NCBI GenBank assembly: GCA_902782245.1 | Contig: CACZMI010000037.1 | Coordinates: 1 to 52,168 of the forward strand | DNA from: an uncultured Bacteroidales bacterium | Lineage (GTDB): Bacteria > Bacteroidota > Bacteroidia > Bacteroidales > Bacteroidaceae | Reading direction: 5' to 3' | Length of the DNA stretch: 52,168 nt | Shown here: positions 28,766-38,517 of the stretch, one piece after another | Numbering within the stretch: position 1 is the stretch's first letter | Layout of the letters: every line of letters starts with the position of its first letter | The notes under the pieces: model-generated | The model's database searches: none | What the model saw: the letters and a program-made list of their open reading frames with translations, nothing else | What the model was told of the DNA's origin: nothing | Made by a program: the position numbers and the translations under genes

Positions 28766-30610
28766 TTATTCAACGGTAACTGATTTGGCCAGATTACGCG
28801 GCTGGTCCACGTCACGGCCCTTGGCAATGGCAATGTGATACGCAAGCAACTGCAGCGGAATGACTGAGAGCAGCGGCACCAGACACTCCTCGGTATCCGG
28901 AATCTCAAACGAGTAGTCCGATATACCCTTAACGTCCTTATCGCCCTCGGTCACAATGCTTATTACCCTACCCTTACGAGCCTTCACCTCCTGAATGTTG
29001 CTCAGGATCTTGTCATAATGACCGCGCTTGGGAGCTATAACCACCACAGGCATCTCTTCATCTATCAGGGCAATCGGTCCGTGTTTCATCTCGGCTGCGG
29101 GATAGCCCTCGGCATGTATGTATGATATCTCCTTGAGTTTGAGCGCACCCTCCAGAGCAATCGGATAGTTGTAACCGCGTCCCAGGTAGATAAAGTTGTG
29201 CGCATATGTGAATGTCTTGGCCAGCTCGGATATCTGCCTGTCATGCTTAAGTATCTTCTCTATCTTGGCAGGAATACGCGGCAGTTCGGCAATGATGCGT
29301 TTACGGAGTTCGTCCGATACGGTTCCCTTCTCCTGCGCGATGTTGAGTGCAAGCAGCAGCAGAGTCTCAACCTGGGCGGTAAATGCCTTGGTCGATGCCA
29401 CACCTATCTCGGGGCCGGCATGGGTGTAACAGCCTGTATCGGCAGCACGTGCGATCGATGAACCCACCACGTTGCATATTCCGAACAGGAACGCGCCCGA
29501 TGCCTTGGCCAGCTGCATGGCTGCCAGAGTATCGGCCGTCTCACCCGACTGCGATATGGCAATCACCACATCATCGGGATAGATAACCGGATTGCGGTAT
29601 CGGAACTCCGATGAGTACTCCACCTCGACCGGAATGCGGGTAAGCTCCTCAATCATGTATTTGCCTATGAGCGCTGCGTGCCACGATGTTCCGCAGGCGC
29701 ATATTATGATGCGGCGGGCCTTGAGCAGACGGTCCTTGTGGTCAATGACACCTGACAGCTTAACTATTCCCAGTTCCGGATGCAGTCGGCCGTTCATTAC
29801 GGTCCGTGCCGTATCGGGCTGCTCATGAATCTCCTTTAGCATGAAATGGGCAAAACCGCCCTTCTCTATCTGACTCAGGTTGAGTTCCAGTTTCTTGATC
29901 ACGGCAGTCTGCTCAACACTACGCAGATCAGTGATCTTAAGATCCTTGCCGCGCTCAATGAAAGCTATCTGCTCCTCGCCCAGATATACCACGCGGTCAG
30001 TGTATTCAATGATCGGGGTGGCATCGGACCCTATCAGGAACTCGTCATCGCCCACACCTATTATAAGAGGACTTCCCTTGCGGGCGGCAATCATGCGGTC
30101 GGGCTGGGTCTTATCTACAATCACAATGGCATAGGCGCCTATCACGCTGTTCAGGGCCAGCGGCACAGCCTCCTCGAGAGTGATTGAGTGGCTGTCCATT
30201 ATATACTGGATTAGCTGGATTATAACCTCCGTATCGGTCTCACTCTTAAAGTGATAGCCCTGGTTCTGGAGTTCCGTCTTTAGTGAGCGGTAATTCTCAA
30301 TGATACCGTTGTGTATGAGCGCCAGGTTACCGGATTCAGAGAAATGGGGATGAGCGTTGATATCGTTGGGTTCTCCGTGAGTTGCCCAACGGGTATGCGC
30401 TATACCCACACTGCCACTGATATCCTTCCCTTCTATGGCCTTTTCCAGATCAGCCACCTTACCCTTGGTCTTGTAAATGACCAGATTACCGTTGTCATTG
30501 ATAAGCGCCACACCCGCGCTGTCATAACCTCTGTACTCCAGGCGAGAGAGCCCCTTGAGCAGTATAGGGCAAGCCTGCCGTTTACCGATATAGCCTACAA
30601 TTCCGCACAT
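28766..30610 (-). CDS. glmS: Glutamine-fructose-6-phosphate aminotransferase
   Basis: Forms glucosamine-6-phosphate from fructose-6-phosphate and glutamine, the entry to cell-wall amino sugars. The 614 residues start MCGIVGYIG with catalytic Cys2, a class II amidotransferase domain (to about 240), two SIS sugar-isomerase domains (about 290-590) and the invariant end LAKSVTVE. It is the first gene of glmS-purF-pyrG and lies behind the third Asn-rich leader peptide and hairpin. Confidence 0.97.
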   Translation of the reverse strand: MCGIVGYIGKRQACPILLKGLSRLEYRGYDSAGVALINDNGNLVIYKTKGKVADLEKAIEGKDISGSVGIAHTRWATHGEPNDINAHPHFSESGNLALIHNGIIENYRSLKTELQNQGYHFKSETDTEVIIQLIQYIMDSHSITLEEAVPLALNSVIGAYAIVIVDKTQPDRMIAARKGSPLIIGVGDDEFLIGSDATPIIEYTDRVVYLGEEQIAFIERGKDLKITDLRSVEQTAVIKKLELNLSQIEKGGFAHFMLKEIHEQPDTARTVMNGRLHPELGIVKLSGVIDHKDRLLKARRIIICACGTSWHAALIGKYMIEELTRIPVEVEYSSEFRYRNPVIYPDDVVIAISQSGETADTLAAMQLAKASGAFLFGICNVVGSSIARAADTGCYTHAGPEIGVASTKAFTAQVETLLLLALNIAQEKGTVSDELRKRIIAELPRIPAKIEKILKHDRQISELAKTFTYAHNFIYLGRGYNYPIALEGALKLKEISYIHAEGYPAAEMKHGPIALIDEEMPVVVIAPKRGHYDKILSNIQEVKARKGRVISIVTEGDKDVKGISDYSFEIPDTEECLVPLLSVIPLQLLAYHIAIAKGRDVDQPRNLAKSVTVE

Positions 30611-30629
30611 AAATTACCTTCAATAAAGG

Positions 30630-30662
30630 GTGAAGGCTGATTCTAACTGAACCAGCCTTCAC
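30630..30662 (-). terminator. glmS leader hairpin (candidate attenuator, poor T tract)
   Basis: Minus-strand 13-bp stem (GTGAAGGCTGGTT with AATCAGCCTTCAC, one G-U pair, 7-nt loop), ending 19 nt before the glmS ATG. It is followed by CCCTTTATTG, not a solid T run, so it may terminate weakly or act by blocking translation initiation. ACCAGTC in leader codons 28-30 (30713-30707) can pair with GGCTGGT (30657-30651) of the 5' arm, seven pairs with one G-U, as at asnB and glnK. Confidence 0.7.
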
Positions 30663-30696
30663 TCAAATTATCCAATAAGTATTTCCAAAATCTCCG

Positions 30697-30795
30697 TCAT
30701 ATTATCCGACTGGTGAAACAACACGTATTATTATTCAGATTCTGCTTGTCATTCATCTGATTTGACAGACAGTTATATGTAACTTTTCCCTCCAT
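30697..30795 (-). CDS. Asn-rich leader peptide of glmS-purF-pyrG (32 aa)
   Basis: A 32-codon ORF, ATG at 30795, TGA at 30699-30697, with seven Asn and two Gln, ending its rich part in three AAT codons (residues 21-23) before TCCFTSRII. It is less similar than the other two leaders but keeps the AAT-AAT-AAT block, the Phe-x-x-Arg ending and a C-terminal codon segment complementary to the hairpin arm. Four codons separate the last Asn from that segment. Very short ORFs can arise by chance, so the call rests on the repeated architecture. Confidence 0.7.
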   Translation of the reverse strand: MEGKVTYNCLSNQMNDKQNLNNNTCCFTSRII

Positions 30796-30813
30796 TGTTA
30801 TTTCAAAACGTCG

Positions 30814-30843
30814 CAAAAATACGCAGAAAATTCCTATTTGCAA
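30814..30843 (-). promoter_or_regulatory. Promoter of the glmS leader transcript
   Basis: Minus strand TTG (30843-30841), 19-nt spacer, TATTTTTG (30821-30814), a very good Bacteroidota promoter. Predicted start about 10 nt before the leader ATG. Confidence 0.75.
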
Positions 30844-30881
30844 TCAAATATGATAAAAAAGTTTCAATTTGACATATAATC

Positions 30882-32114
30882 CTATTTCTTATTGGGAGTT
30901 AGGCGATACATCGCCACATCGTGACCGGGAACCGTAACCTTGAGAGCCTTCTTGGTGTTACCCACTTTGGCCTTCTTGGCATTCTGCTCCCACAGATTCT
31001 CAATATTGTAGGTGATGGCATCAAATGATGTAGAGAGATGGCTTACCTCATCATCGGTCAGGTTGTAATCCTGCCAGTTGATATTGCATTCAACAGGCTC
31101 TGTACCGCGGTTGAGCAGGCAGAATGCCCAGTCACCGCCCTCAAGGGGCTTGAACCAGTATTCTATATCACCTTCAGTCTTATAACGCAGTCCCTGCACT
31201 CCCAACTTATCCTGATCGATGGCTATCACTTTCTTGTTCAGTATTATGGCGCGGGTCTCATCGGTCATCTTAGACAGGTCATTGCCCAGGATAAGCGGAG
31301 CGGCCATCATGCACCACATGCTGAAATGGGCGCGGTCCTCATTCACGCTCATGCCGTTGCCTATCTCAAGCATATCGGGATCATTCCAGTGTCCCGGACC
31401 TGCATACTTGCGCAGCGGAGCGTTCTGGTCAATGATGCTCAGTACCGTCTGTCCCCAGCCGCGCTGACGCGGGTTACCTGCAAAACGGGCGGTGATATCT
31501 CCTGTGGTACGCCATGAGTGACCTATGTTCTCGGCCCACTCCCAGGGCTTGTTGCTGCCCCACTCGCACATGCTGAAGAATATGGGGCGGCCTGCTGCAC
31601 GCAGTGCGTCACGCATCAGGGCGTATGCGCCGCGCGGGTTGATGTTCTCGCTTGAACACCAGTCATACTTGAGGTAGTCAATACCCCAGCGTGCATACTG
31701 CAGAGCATCCTGATACTCATGGCCGAAACTGCCTGTACGTCCGGCGCAGGTCTTGCGGCCGGCATCGGAATAGATACCCAGTTTCATACCCTTGGAGTGT
31801 ACATAATCTGCCAATGCCTCAATACCTGAAGGGAATGTCTTGGGATCGGGCTGAACGAATCCGTCGGCATCGCGCTCGCCGTGCCAGCAGTCATCCATAT
31901 TGAGATAGATGTAACCTGCCTCCACCAGACCCTCGGCCACCATGGCATCGGCCTGTTCACGGATAAGTTTCTCACTGATATTCTGTCCGAACTTGTTCCA
32001 GCTGTTCCAACCCATCTGAGGGGTATCTGCCAGACCTTCCCATTTCTGAGCTGCGCTCCATGCCGGAACCAGCATCAAAGCCGCTACAAGCAGCATTCCT
32101 GTAAGTTTTCTCAT
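30882..32114 (-). CDS. Alpha-galactosidase, GH27
   Basis: Exported retaining alpha-galactosidase, 410 residues from the chosen ATG at 32114, which gives a clean signal peptide (MRKLTGMLLVAALMLVPAWSA). The upstream ATG at 32201 would add 29 Cys-rich residues. GH27 marks: PQMGWNSWNKFG, the nucleophile Asp in YLKYDWC, the acid/base Asp in GHWNDPDML, and a C-terminal beta domain ending VAMYRLTP. Likely removes alpha-galactosyl side groups from galactomannan or raffinose-type sugars in the periplasm. Divergent from the S9 peptidase gene. Confidence 0.92.
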   Translation of the reverse strand: MRKLTGMLLVAALMLVPAWSAAQKWEGLADTPQMGWNSWNKFGQNISEKLIREQADAMVAEGLVEAGYIYLNMDDCWHGERDADGFVQPDPKTFPSGIEALADYVHSKGMKLGIYSDAGRKTCAGRTGSFGHEYQDALQYARWGIDYLKYDWCSSENINPRGAYALMRDALRAAGRPIFFSMCEWGSNKPWEWAENIGHSWRTTGDITARFAGNPRQRGWGQTVLSIIDQNAPLRKYAGPGHWNDPDMLEIGNGMSVNEDRAHFSMWCMMAAPLILGNDLSKMTDETRAIILNKKVIAIDQDKLGVQGLRYKTEGDIEYWFKPLEGGDWAFCLLNRGTEPVECNINWQDYNLTDDEVSHLSTSFDAITYNIENLWEQNAKKAKVGNTKKALKVTVPGHDVAMYRLTPNKK

Positions 32115-32138
32115 TTTTATTGTTGTTAGTAGTTTGCA

Positions 32139-32175
32139 CAAAGTTAATGAATGGCTGCAAAAATACCTACTTTTG
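32139..32175. promoter_or_regulatory. Divergent -7 elements for GH27 (minus) and S9 peptidase (plus)
   Basis: TAACTTTG on the minus strand (32146-32139) lies about 25 nt before the GH27 ATG, and TACTTTTG on the plus strand (32168-32175) lies 35 nt before the S9 ATG. Both fit TAnnTTTG; clear -33 boxes were not found for either. Confidence 0.5.
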
Positions 32176-32210
32176 CAGAAACAGTTTAAGCAATAAAACA
32201 CAGGAACGAT

Positions 32211-34298
32211 ATGAACCGACCCGGAATTATATGGATTGCAATCACTCTCATGCCGTCCACGCTGTCATTGACATACGCACAGTCAGACAACGGATTTGAA
32301 GAACTGTACAGGAAGGCTGATGAGAAAGTGCGTGCATATCTCTACAAGGACCAATACGGAGAAGTGGAACCTGTATGGAAAGACACTCATACATTCTGCT
32401 ACCAGACATCAGGCAGGGACAGTACGGAGTATTATAAGGTGGACCTGAAGACATTGACCAAAACACAGGTCTCCCGGGACACCCTTGATTCCTACCGCAC
32501 ACCTGAACGTCAGCGCGGCGCTTGGGGCGGATTCGGAGGCGGATATGCAGGCGGATTCGGAGGATTCCCAGGCAGGACTGATACCGGCACCAAATCACCT
32601 GACGGTCTGTGGGAATGCCTGATACGTGACCACAACATATGGGTTCGCAATGCAGAGAGCGGAGAACTGACCCAACTCAGTTTTGACGGAAACGAGCAGG
32701 ACTCCTACACTCAGTATTTCTGGTCACCAGACTCAAAGTTCATATCGGCCCTGCGCAAACAGGAACACAAGGAGCGTCAGATTCTGCTGCGCAACTCACG
32801 TCCTGACAACCAGGTGCAACCCACCTACCGATGGCTTGACTATGACAAGCCCGGAGATGCACTACCCCAGGCCGTTCCTGCCCTCTTCAGCATTGAAGAA
32901 CTCAGACAGATACCTGTCGATGCATCCGGATGGCAGAACCAGTATGACCTCACGCTTGGACGATGGTCACCGGACTCCAGGTTCTTTACCTTTGAGTACA
33001 ACCGTCGCGGCCACCAGCTCTATCAGCTTGTGGCCATAAACACGGACGGCACCTCACGCACGCTCGCCCAGGAGGAATCATCCACATTCATCTATTACAA
33101 CGACCTCTATCGGCACTGGATGGATGACGGGAAGCATATCCTGTGGATATCGGAACGTGATGACTGGCGTCACCTCTATATGATTGACGCCACGGACGGC
33201 AGCATCCGCCAACTCACAAAGGGCCAGTGGAACGTAAGGGAAATACAGCACATTGACGAGGAGAACGGCATAATACTCTTCTACGCCAACGGTTACCGTG
33301 CCGCAAAGGGTGAAGATCCTTACAACAAGCATCTGCTGCGCCTTGACATGAACAGCGGAAAGGTGACTGACCTCACCCCCGATGACGGCAATCACAAAGT
33401 AGCGTTCAACCGGGACTGGAGTGCATTTGTTGACAACTGGTCACGCCCCGATAAGCCAAATGAGAGTGTAGTACGCAGTTCAACTGACGGCAAGATACTG
33501 ATCAAGCTTCAGAAACAGGATATATCAGGAATGCTTGAACTGGGATACATACTTCCTGAAGTATTCCATGCCAAGGGACGTGACGGCAAAACCGATATCT
33601 GGGGCAACATATACCGCCCGACAAACATGGATCCGGGAAAGAAATATCCCGTTGTTGAATACATCTACGCTGGTCCGCATGACTCATTCGTAACCAAGGA
33701 TTTCTCTACATACGAGCGTTTCAGCCATCTGGTAGAGATGGGATTCATAGTTGTCACCATTGACGGCATGGGTACCGACAACCGTTCCAAATCATTCCAG
33801 GACGTATCGTTCCGTAACCTCAGGGATGCAGGATTCCCGGACCGCATACTCTGGATCAAGGCTGCCCAGAAGAAATACCCTTATATGGATACATCCAACA
33901 TGGGTATCTACGGTTATTCGGCAGGCGGACAGAACGCGCTCTCCGCCCTGCTTTTCTTCAATGATTTTTATAAGGTGTCAGTTGCCCTGTGCGGCTGTCA
34001 TGACAACCGCATGGACAAGATCTGGTGGAACGAGCAGTGGATGGGATGGCCCATCGGCCCCTGGTATTCCGAGAATTCAAACGTAGACAACGCATGGCGT
34101 CTGGAGGGAAAACTGTTCCTCATAAACGGTGAGATGGATGACAATGTCGATCCTGCCTCCACCCTTCAGGTAGTATCCGAACTTGTCAAATACGGCAAGG
34201 ACTTTGAGCAACTCTATCTGCCCGGCCATACCCATGACCTGGGCAGCGAATACCTCAAGAAACGCACCTTCCGTTTCTTCTACCGCAACTGCATGTAA
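32211..34298 (+). CDS. S9 family dipeptidyl peptidase (DPP IV-like), exported
   Basis: A 695-residue exported serine peptidase: signal peptide (about 1-23), beta-propeller DPP IV N-terminal domain, then the alpha/beta-hydrolase domain with the nucleophile Ser in GYSAGG, Asp in GEMDDNVDP and His in PGHTHDL. Likely cleaves dipeptides from peptide N-termini in the periplasm. Oddity: residues 103-122 form a Gly/Phe-rich insertion ([20 protein letters not shown]) in the propeller region, of a kind repeated in other exported proteins of this window. It ends at a bidirectional terminator shared with the GH43 gene. Confidence 0.93.
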   Translation: MNRPGIIWIAITLMPSTLSLTYAQSDNGFEELYRKADEKVRAYLYKDQYGEVEPVWKDTHTFCYQTSGRDSTEYYKVDLKTLTKTQVSRDTLDSYRTPERQRGAWGGFGGGYAGGFGGFPGRTDTGTKSPDGLWECLIRDHNIWVRNAESGELTQLSFDGNEQDSYTQYFWSPDSKFISALRKQEHKERQILLRNSRPDNQVQPTYRWLDYDKPGDALPQAVPALFSIEELRQIPVDASGWQNQYDLTLGRWSPDSRFFTFEYNRRGHQLYQLVAINTDGTSRTLAQEESSTFIYYNDLYRHWMDDGKHILWISERDDWRHLYMIDATDGSIRQLTKGQWNVREIQHIDEENGIILFYANGYRAAKGEDPYNKHLLRLDMNSGKVTDLTPDDGNHKVAFNRDWSAFVDNWSRPDKPNESVVRSSTDGKILIKLQKQDISGMLELGYILPEVFHAKGRDGKTDIWGNIYRPTNMDPGKKYPVVEYIYAGPHDSFVTKDFSTYERFSHLVEMGFIVVTIDGMGTDNRSKSFQDVSFRNLRDAGFPDRILWIKAAQKKYPYMDTSNMGIYGYSAGGQNALSALLFFNDFYKVSVALCGCHDNRMDKIWWNEQWMGWPIGPWYSENSNVDNAWRLEGKLFLINGEMDDNVDPASTLQVVSELVKYGKDFEQLYLPGHTHDLGSEYLKKRTFRFFYRNCM

Positions 34299-34342
34299 AA
34301 AAAAGCGGCACAAAGGGAATTCTTCTTTGTGCCGCTTTTTTT
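34297..34342. terminator. Bidirectional terminator between S9 peptidase and GH43 genes
   Basis: Perfect 18-bp stem (A7 then GCGGCACAAAG; CTTTGTGCCGC then T7) with a 9-nt loop, running directly from the S9 stop codon. A and T tracts on both sides serve both strands. Confidence 0.95.
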
Positions 34343-34349
34343 CTGAATA

Positions 34350-36470
34350 TTATTTCACCACAATTCTGATTCGGGCTTTCTCCTTGCCGGGAATAACCTC
34401 CATCTCCAATGTACCGGTGTTCCTGGTACCCTCACCAAGCAGTGTTAGTTTGGCTGTCACTGTAGGCTTTGGATTGGCATCATTTGATATAACGTCTGCT
34501 TCAGAGAGCTGACCGGACCAGAGCACGGGACCGTATGAGTGGCTCAGTGTCCATGTTCCTGCAGTTATATCGTCAAACCAGTATTCGTTGACGTTCTCCT
34601 TAAGCATGATGTATCTGGTACCTGCACCCTGGGCATAGCCTGCATTGCCACCACCGCCACGCTGTGCAATCTGAAGTTCAGCACCCAAGCCGATGGTCTC
34701 GCGCGGGTTCTCGGTGTATTTGGGCAGACCGCTTGTAAATGCCTCGACCTCAAAATAGTACTCAGGTGATGTGTTGAGGCTGTGCATGTAAAGGTCATTC
34801 TTGCCGTATACTATGTAGCTGTTGTAGAGTTTCTTCTTCTCAATACCATAGCGGATAACATATCCGTCGGCACCTGCTACAGGCTCCCAAATTACGTTGG
34901 CCTCACGACGGTCCTCAGGATTGCGTACTGCCATGAACTTGGTAACCTTCTGGGTCTTCATCTTGGGTGTGGTACCGAACACGCGCAGATCCTTGATTGA
35001 GAACTTGGCGTTGTCATATGTAGCCACATTGACCACTTTTACATAACGGGCCTGTACAGGATTCTCCAGTTCATTGTAGTCATGCTTGAGTTCCATCTTG
35101 TTCTGGGGCTTGCTTATGATCTTGGTCCAGTTGGAGTTATCGTCCGATACGAACACCTCATAGCACTGGTACAGACGCTCAGCCTGAGCCTGCTGGGGTC
35201 TGGCTCCGCCCATCATACCTCCGCCGAATCCGCCACGGCCGCCGGCACGCTGTGCACCTATATGGTCCCAGTTAAGCTGGATGGCGTTGATGGTAGCCTT
35301 ATCACCCAGGTCAACGGTAAAGAACTCACCGGCATCGCCTGTGGCTGCTGCCCAGCAGGTCTTGAAATCCTCGTCCAGAGCCTGAGCGGGAGCATAGTTC
35401 TCAAATGTTGATGAAACTATTGCCTTCTTGTTTACTGACAGCAGTTTCCAGTCAACATAGTTATCAACTCCGCCTACCTCGCGCTCATCGGGATAATACT
35501 GGGGATAGTCACCCAGAGCGGTGTTGGAGTACATCACGCCCTGCTTATCCACTGCAGACGGATAGATGGCCAGTTCCGATCCGCGGCCGCCCTCACCGTA
35601 CTGCGCGGGAATCATGCAGATGGTCCAGAAATTGCCTTTCTTGTCCTTGAAGGTGCTGCCGTGTCCGGCACCTACCTGGAAACCGCTTGTCTTGAATGTG
35701 AGCGGGTTATGCTCACTGTATGTAAACGGGCCCATCGGACTGTCCGATACATAAACGCCATGTGAATAGGATATGAATTCAAGGCCGATGGCTGCGTACT
35801 GCAGATAGTACTTGCCGTTATGCTTGATCATGTAGGGACCCTCAATCCAGGGCAGTTCCTCGGGGCCGTAGTCACGGCGACCGTTGAATATCGAGTAGAT
35901 GACATCCTCGGGCTTGCGGACCTCGAATCCGTGGTTTTTGATGTCACTCCAGAACAGCGGTTTGGGCTCACCCTTCTCCTTGAAAGTCTCCTTGTCCAGC
36001 TCAACCACCTGGAACGGCATTATCTGTGACCAGCCGAAGTACATGTACAGGCGGCCGTCATCATCGACAAACATGTTGGCGTCACCGTATCGGTCACTAC
36101 TGAGTTCTCCTATCTTCTCCCACTCTCCCTTATAGGGATCAATGGCGCGATAGACGTTTCGGTTGTTCATGGAGCAGCCAATCAGCTTTCCGTCCATCTC
36201 CACGACCGATACCACACCGGCGGGATAGCCGGGAGCATCGACATAAGTCCAGTCACGGAAATCCTGTGAATACCAGTATCCGCGTCTGTGTGACACAAAG
36301 AGGAAATAGTTGTCCTCAAAGATGATTACTACGGGTTCACCGCCTCTGATAGCCGGTTCATTGCCAACCACCACATCAAGAGGATTGGCAAACGTGTGCT
36401 GGGCGTGCACGGAAATGCCGGCAAACATCATAGCCATGCCGGCAATAGTCCATTTGAAAAACTGTTTCAT
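34350..36470 (-). CDS. GH43-type glycosidase with F5/8 C-type and fibronectin III-like domains
   Basis: The start at 36470 gives 706 residues with signal peptide (MKQFFKWTIAGMAMMFAGISVHA). The five-bladed propeller region (about 20-330) resembles GH43 arabinosidase/xylosidase proteins (DANMFVDDDGRLYMYFG, WIEGPYMIKHNGKYYLQYAA); WIEGPY should carry the catalytic Glu. It is followed by a discoidin-like carbohydrate-binding domain (about 365-510) and an FN3-like domain (about 525-610). A Gly/Phe/Met-rich insertion lies inside the discoidin-like domain (about 406-428, AGGRGGFGGGMMGG then QQAQA), with a second small Gly patch near 630. Exact substrate not determinable; hemicellulose side chains are likely given neighbours. 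Confidence 0.82.
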   Translation of the reverse strand: MKQFFKWTIAGMAMMFAGISVHAQHTFANPLDVVVGNEPAIRGGEPVVIIFEDNYFLFVSHRRGYWYSQDFRDWTYVDAPGYPAGVVSVVEMDGKLIGCSMNNRNVYRAIDPYKGEWEKIGELSSDRYGDANMFVDDDGRLYMYFGWSQIMPFQVVELDKETFKEKGEPKPLFWSDIKNHGFEVRKPEDVIYSIFNGRRDYGPEELPWIEGPYMIKHNGKYYLQYAAIGLEFISYSHGVYVSDSPMGPFTYSEHNPLTFKTSGFQVGAGHGSTFKDKKGNFWTICMIPAQYGEGGRGSELAIYPSAVDKQGVMYSNTALGDYPQYYPDEREVGGVDNYVDWKLLSVNKKAIVSSTFENYAPAQALDEDFKTCWAAATGDAGEFFTVDLGDKATINAIQLNWDHIGAQRAGGRGGFGGGMMGGARPQQAQAERLYQCYEVFVSDDNSNWTKIISKPQNKMELKHDYNELENPVQARYVKVVNVATYDNAKFSIKDLRVFGTTPKMKTQKVTKFMAVRNPEDRREANVIWEPVAGADGYVIRYGIEKKKLYNSYIVYGKNDLYMHSLNTSPEYYFEVEAFTSGLPKYTENPRETIGLGAELQIAQRGGGGNAGYAQGAGTRYIMLKENVNEYWFDDITAGTWTLSHSYGPVLWSGQLSEADVISNDANPKPTVTAKLTLLGEGTRNTGTLEMEVIPGKEKARIRIVVK

Positions 36471-36504
36471 ATAGGTTGTAATAAGGTTAGCAATCAATAC
36501 CGTA

Positions 36505-36537
36505 TTTGCAAATATGAGAAAAAAATACCTAACTTTA
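36505..36537 (+). promoter_or_regulatory. Promoter of the SIMPL-rsmG-MBL-DUF1573 operon
   Basis: TTTG (36505-36508), 21-nt spacer, TAACTTTA (36530-36537), 39 nt before the ATG at 36576. Confidence 0.6.
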
Positions 36538-36575
36538 CACTCAGAATTAAGACATTTTTCAATAGTACAAACGTT

Positions 36576-37259
36576 ATGAAGAATTCAACCAATTTCTGGG
36601 GATTGCTGGCACTAGGTGTCTGCATCATTCTGTCTGTAAATAAGTTTACCGGCACAAAACGTGTTGTAAATGTAAAAGGCCTTGCCACACAGGAAGTTCT
36701 GGCCGACCATGTAATCTGGCCTTTGGTGATTCAGGATGTTGACAATGACCTGATCAGGCTCTACTCTACTATGGAAAAGAAGAGCAACGAGATTGTAAAG
36801 TTTCTTAAGGAAGGCGGTATCAAGGACAGCGAGATAAGCACAACCGCCCCTACCGTTTATGACCGTACCGCAAACCGCTACTCGAACGAGTACATTGCCA
36901 ACCGCTACCAGATGCAGCAGGTTGTAACCGTAAGTTCCGATAATGTGGATCTGGTCCGTCAGCTCATTCTCAAACAAGGCGAACTGCTCAAGAAGGGAAT
37001 TGCCATCGGCGGAAATGACTACGAGCATCAGATACAGTATGACTTCAACGGCCTGAACGAGCTCAAGCCTCAGATGGTCGAGGTTGCCACCCGTAACGCA
37101 CGTGAGGTAGCCCAGAAGTTTGCCGATGACTCCGGCTCCAAGCTGGGAAAGATACAGACCGCCTCTCAGGGTCAGTTCTCTATCTATGACCGCGACAGCA
37201 ACACTCCGTGGATAAAGAACGTCCGCGTCGTAACCTCTGTTACCTATTACCTTAAGTAA
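36576..37259 (+). CDS. SIMPL domain protein (DUF541), membrane-anchored
   Basis: Start chosen at 36576 (227 residues, MKNSTNFWGLLALG), giving one N-terminal hydrophobic anchor; the longer frame overlaps the divergent GH43 gene. The rest is a SIMPL/DUF541 domain (VKGLATQEVLADHVIWPL, with the usual EISTTAPTVYD and VVTVSSDNVDLV strands). Function of the family is poorly known; members are periplasmic or envelope proteins. The stop codon TAA is immediately followed by the rsmG ATG, so the two are cotranslated or coupled. Confidence 0.88.
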   Translation: MKNSTNFWGLLALGVCIILSVNKFTGTKRVVNVKGLATQEVLADHVIWPLVIQDVDNDLIRLYSTMEKKSNEIVKFLKEGGIKDSEISTTAPTVYDRTANRYSNEYIANRYQMQQVVTVSSDNVDLVRQLILKQGELLKKGIAIGGNDYEHQIQYDFNGLNELKPQMVEVATRNAREVAQKFADDSGSKLGKIQTASQGQFSIYDRDSNTPWIKNVRVVTSVTYYLK

Positions 37260-37883
37260 ATGGATCTTATCAGGAAATACTTTCCGGACCTGACGAGCCT
37301 TCAGTATGAACAGCTGGAGGCTCTCGGTCCGTTATATACCGACTGGAACAGCAAAATCAACGTCATATCACGCAAGGATATAGACAATCTGTACGAGCAT
37401 CACATACTGCATTCCATGGCCATCGCTAAGGTCATAAGGTTTGCTCCCGGCACCCGTCTGGCCGATGTAGGCACAGGCGGCGGACTGCCCGGCATACCGC
37501 TTGCCATCCTGTTCCCGGATTGCAGTTTCACGCTCATTGACAGCATCGGCAAAAAAGTCCGTGTAGCCCAGGATATTGCCACCCAGATCGGTCTTAAGAA
37601 TGTAGTCTGCCGCCATGAACGTGCCGAGGAGGACAAGGACAGGTATGAATTCATACTGTCACGCGGTGTTATGCCCCTGCCCGACCTCTGCCAGATTGCC
37701 GGCCATATGCTGGACCGGAAGACACAGCGCAACGCCTATCCCAACGGTGTGATCTGCCTCAAGGGCGGAGACCTGAGCGCCGAGACCGCCAAGTTCAAGA
37801 AGGTGGCCGAGATAACCGAGATAAGCCGATACTTCAACGAGGAGTTTTTTAAGGACAAGAAAACCGTATACGTGCAGATATAA
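37260..37883 (+). CDS. rsmG: 16S rRNA (guanine-527-N7)-methyltransferase
   Basis: SAM-dependent methyltransferase of the small ribosomal subunit, 207 residues. The motif DVGTGGGLPGIPLAI is the SAM-binding loop with the RsmG signature, followed by FTLIDSIGKKVRVAQDI and SRGVMPLPDL. ATG follows the SIMPL stop with no gap, and its own stop overlaps the next start by one base (TAATG). Confidence 0.95.
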   Translation: MDLIRKYFPDLTSLQYEQLEALGPLYTDWNSKINVISRKDIDNLYEHHILHSMAIAKVIRFAPGTRLADVGTGGGLPGIPLAILFPDCSFTLIDSIGKKVRVAQDIATQIGLKNVVCRHERAEEDKDRYEFILSRGVMPLPDLCQIAGHMLDRKTQRNAYPNGVICLKGGDLSAETAKFKKVAEITEISRYFNEEFFKDKKTVYVQI

Positions 37884-38515
37884 TGCAGGTCAAGTGTTTT
37901 GAATTCAATTTCCTCCCGGTCAATACCTACGTCATTTGGGACGATACCAAAGAGGCCGCGATCATCGACCCCGGCTGCTTCTATCCCGGCGAGACCGACA
38001 CTCTGGCTGCTTTCATCCGCGATAACGGCCTCAATGTCAAGCTTCTGCTGAACACCCATCTGCATTTTGACCATGTTTTCGGCAATCTGTTTGTCGAGGA
38101 GACATATCATGTCAAGGCCAGGGCTAATGACCTGGATATGCCATGGATCAAGACCATGAGCGCCAGATTATCGGTCTTTGGGATAAATTATGAAGGACAC
38201 GTCAATCCCATAGAACCCGGGAACGTGCTAAACGAGGGCGATACGGTCAGCTTCGGCAACACCACCCTGCACGTGCTTCACGTTCCCGGCCATTCGCCCG
38301 GAAGCCTGGTATTCTGGAACAAAGAGCAGAAATGCATGTTCACCGGCGATGTGATTTTCCAGGGCAGTTACGGCAGGACTGATTTTCCTGACGGCAACCA
38401 TGAGGCTCTTATGAACGGTATCCGCACAAAACTGCTCACCATGCCCGATGAGACTGTCGTATACCCGGGACACGGCCCCATTACAACTATAAGACACGAA
38501 AGAAACTACTATTGA
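37883..38515 (+). CDS. MBL-fold metallo-hydrolase (glyoxalase II-like)
   Basis: A 210-residue cytoplasmic metallo-beta-lactamase fold hydrolase. Metal ligands are visible in NTHLHFDHVFGN, in HVPGHSPGS and in FTGDVIFQGSYGRTDF, with the last His in VYPGHGP. This is the short form common in Bacteroidota, likely acting on thioesters such as S-lactoylglutathione analogues, but the substrate is not known. Third gene of the operon; one-base overlap with rsmG. Confidence 0.9.
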   Translation: MQVKCFEFNFLPVNTYVIWDDTKEAAIIDPGCFYPGETDTLAAFIRDNGLNVKLLLNTHLHFDHVFGNLFVEETYHVKARANDLDMPWIKTMSARLSVFGINYEGHVNPIEPGNVLNEGDTVSFGNTTLHVLHVPGHSPGSLVFWNKEQKCMFTGDVIFQGSYGRTDFPDGNHEALMNGIRTKLLTMPDETVVYPGHGPITTIRHERNYY

Positions 38516-38517
38516 AT

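Noticed and set aside
28756-28908. N-terminal extension of PurF by 51 codons
   Set aside because: It overlaps the end of glmS, has no family similarity, and would put the nucleophile Cys far from the N-terminus.
30611-30800. A glmS ribozyme or riboswitch upstream of glmS
   Set aside because: The interval has no recognisable glmS ribozyme core and is filled by a leader ORF and one hairpin of the same design as the asnB and glnK leaders. The ribozyme is known mainly from Gram-positive bacteria.
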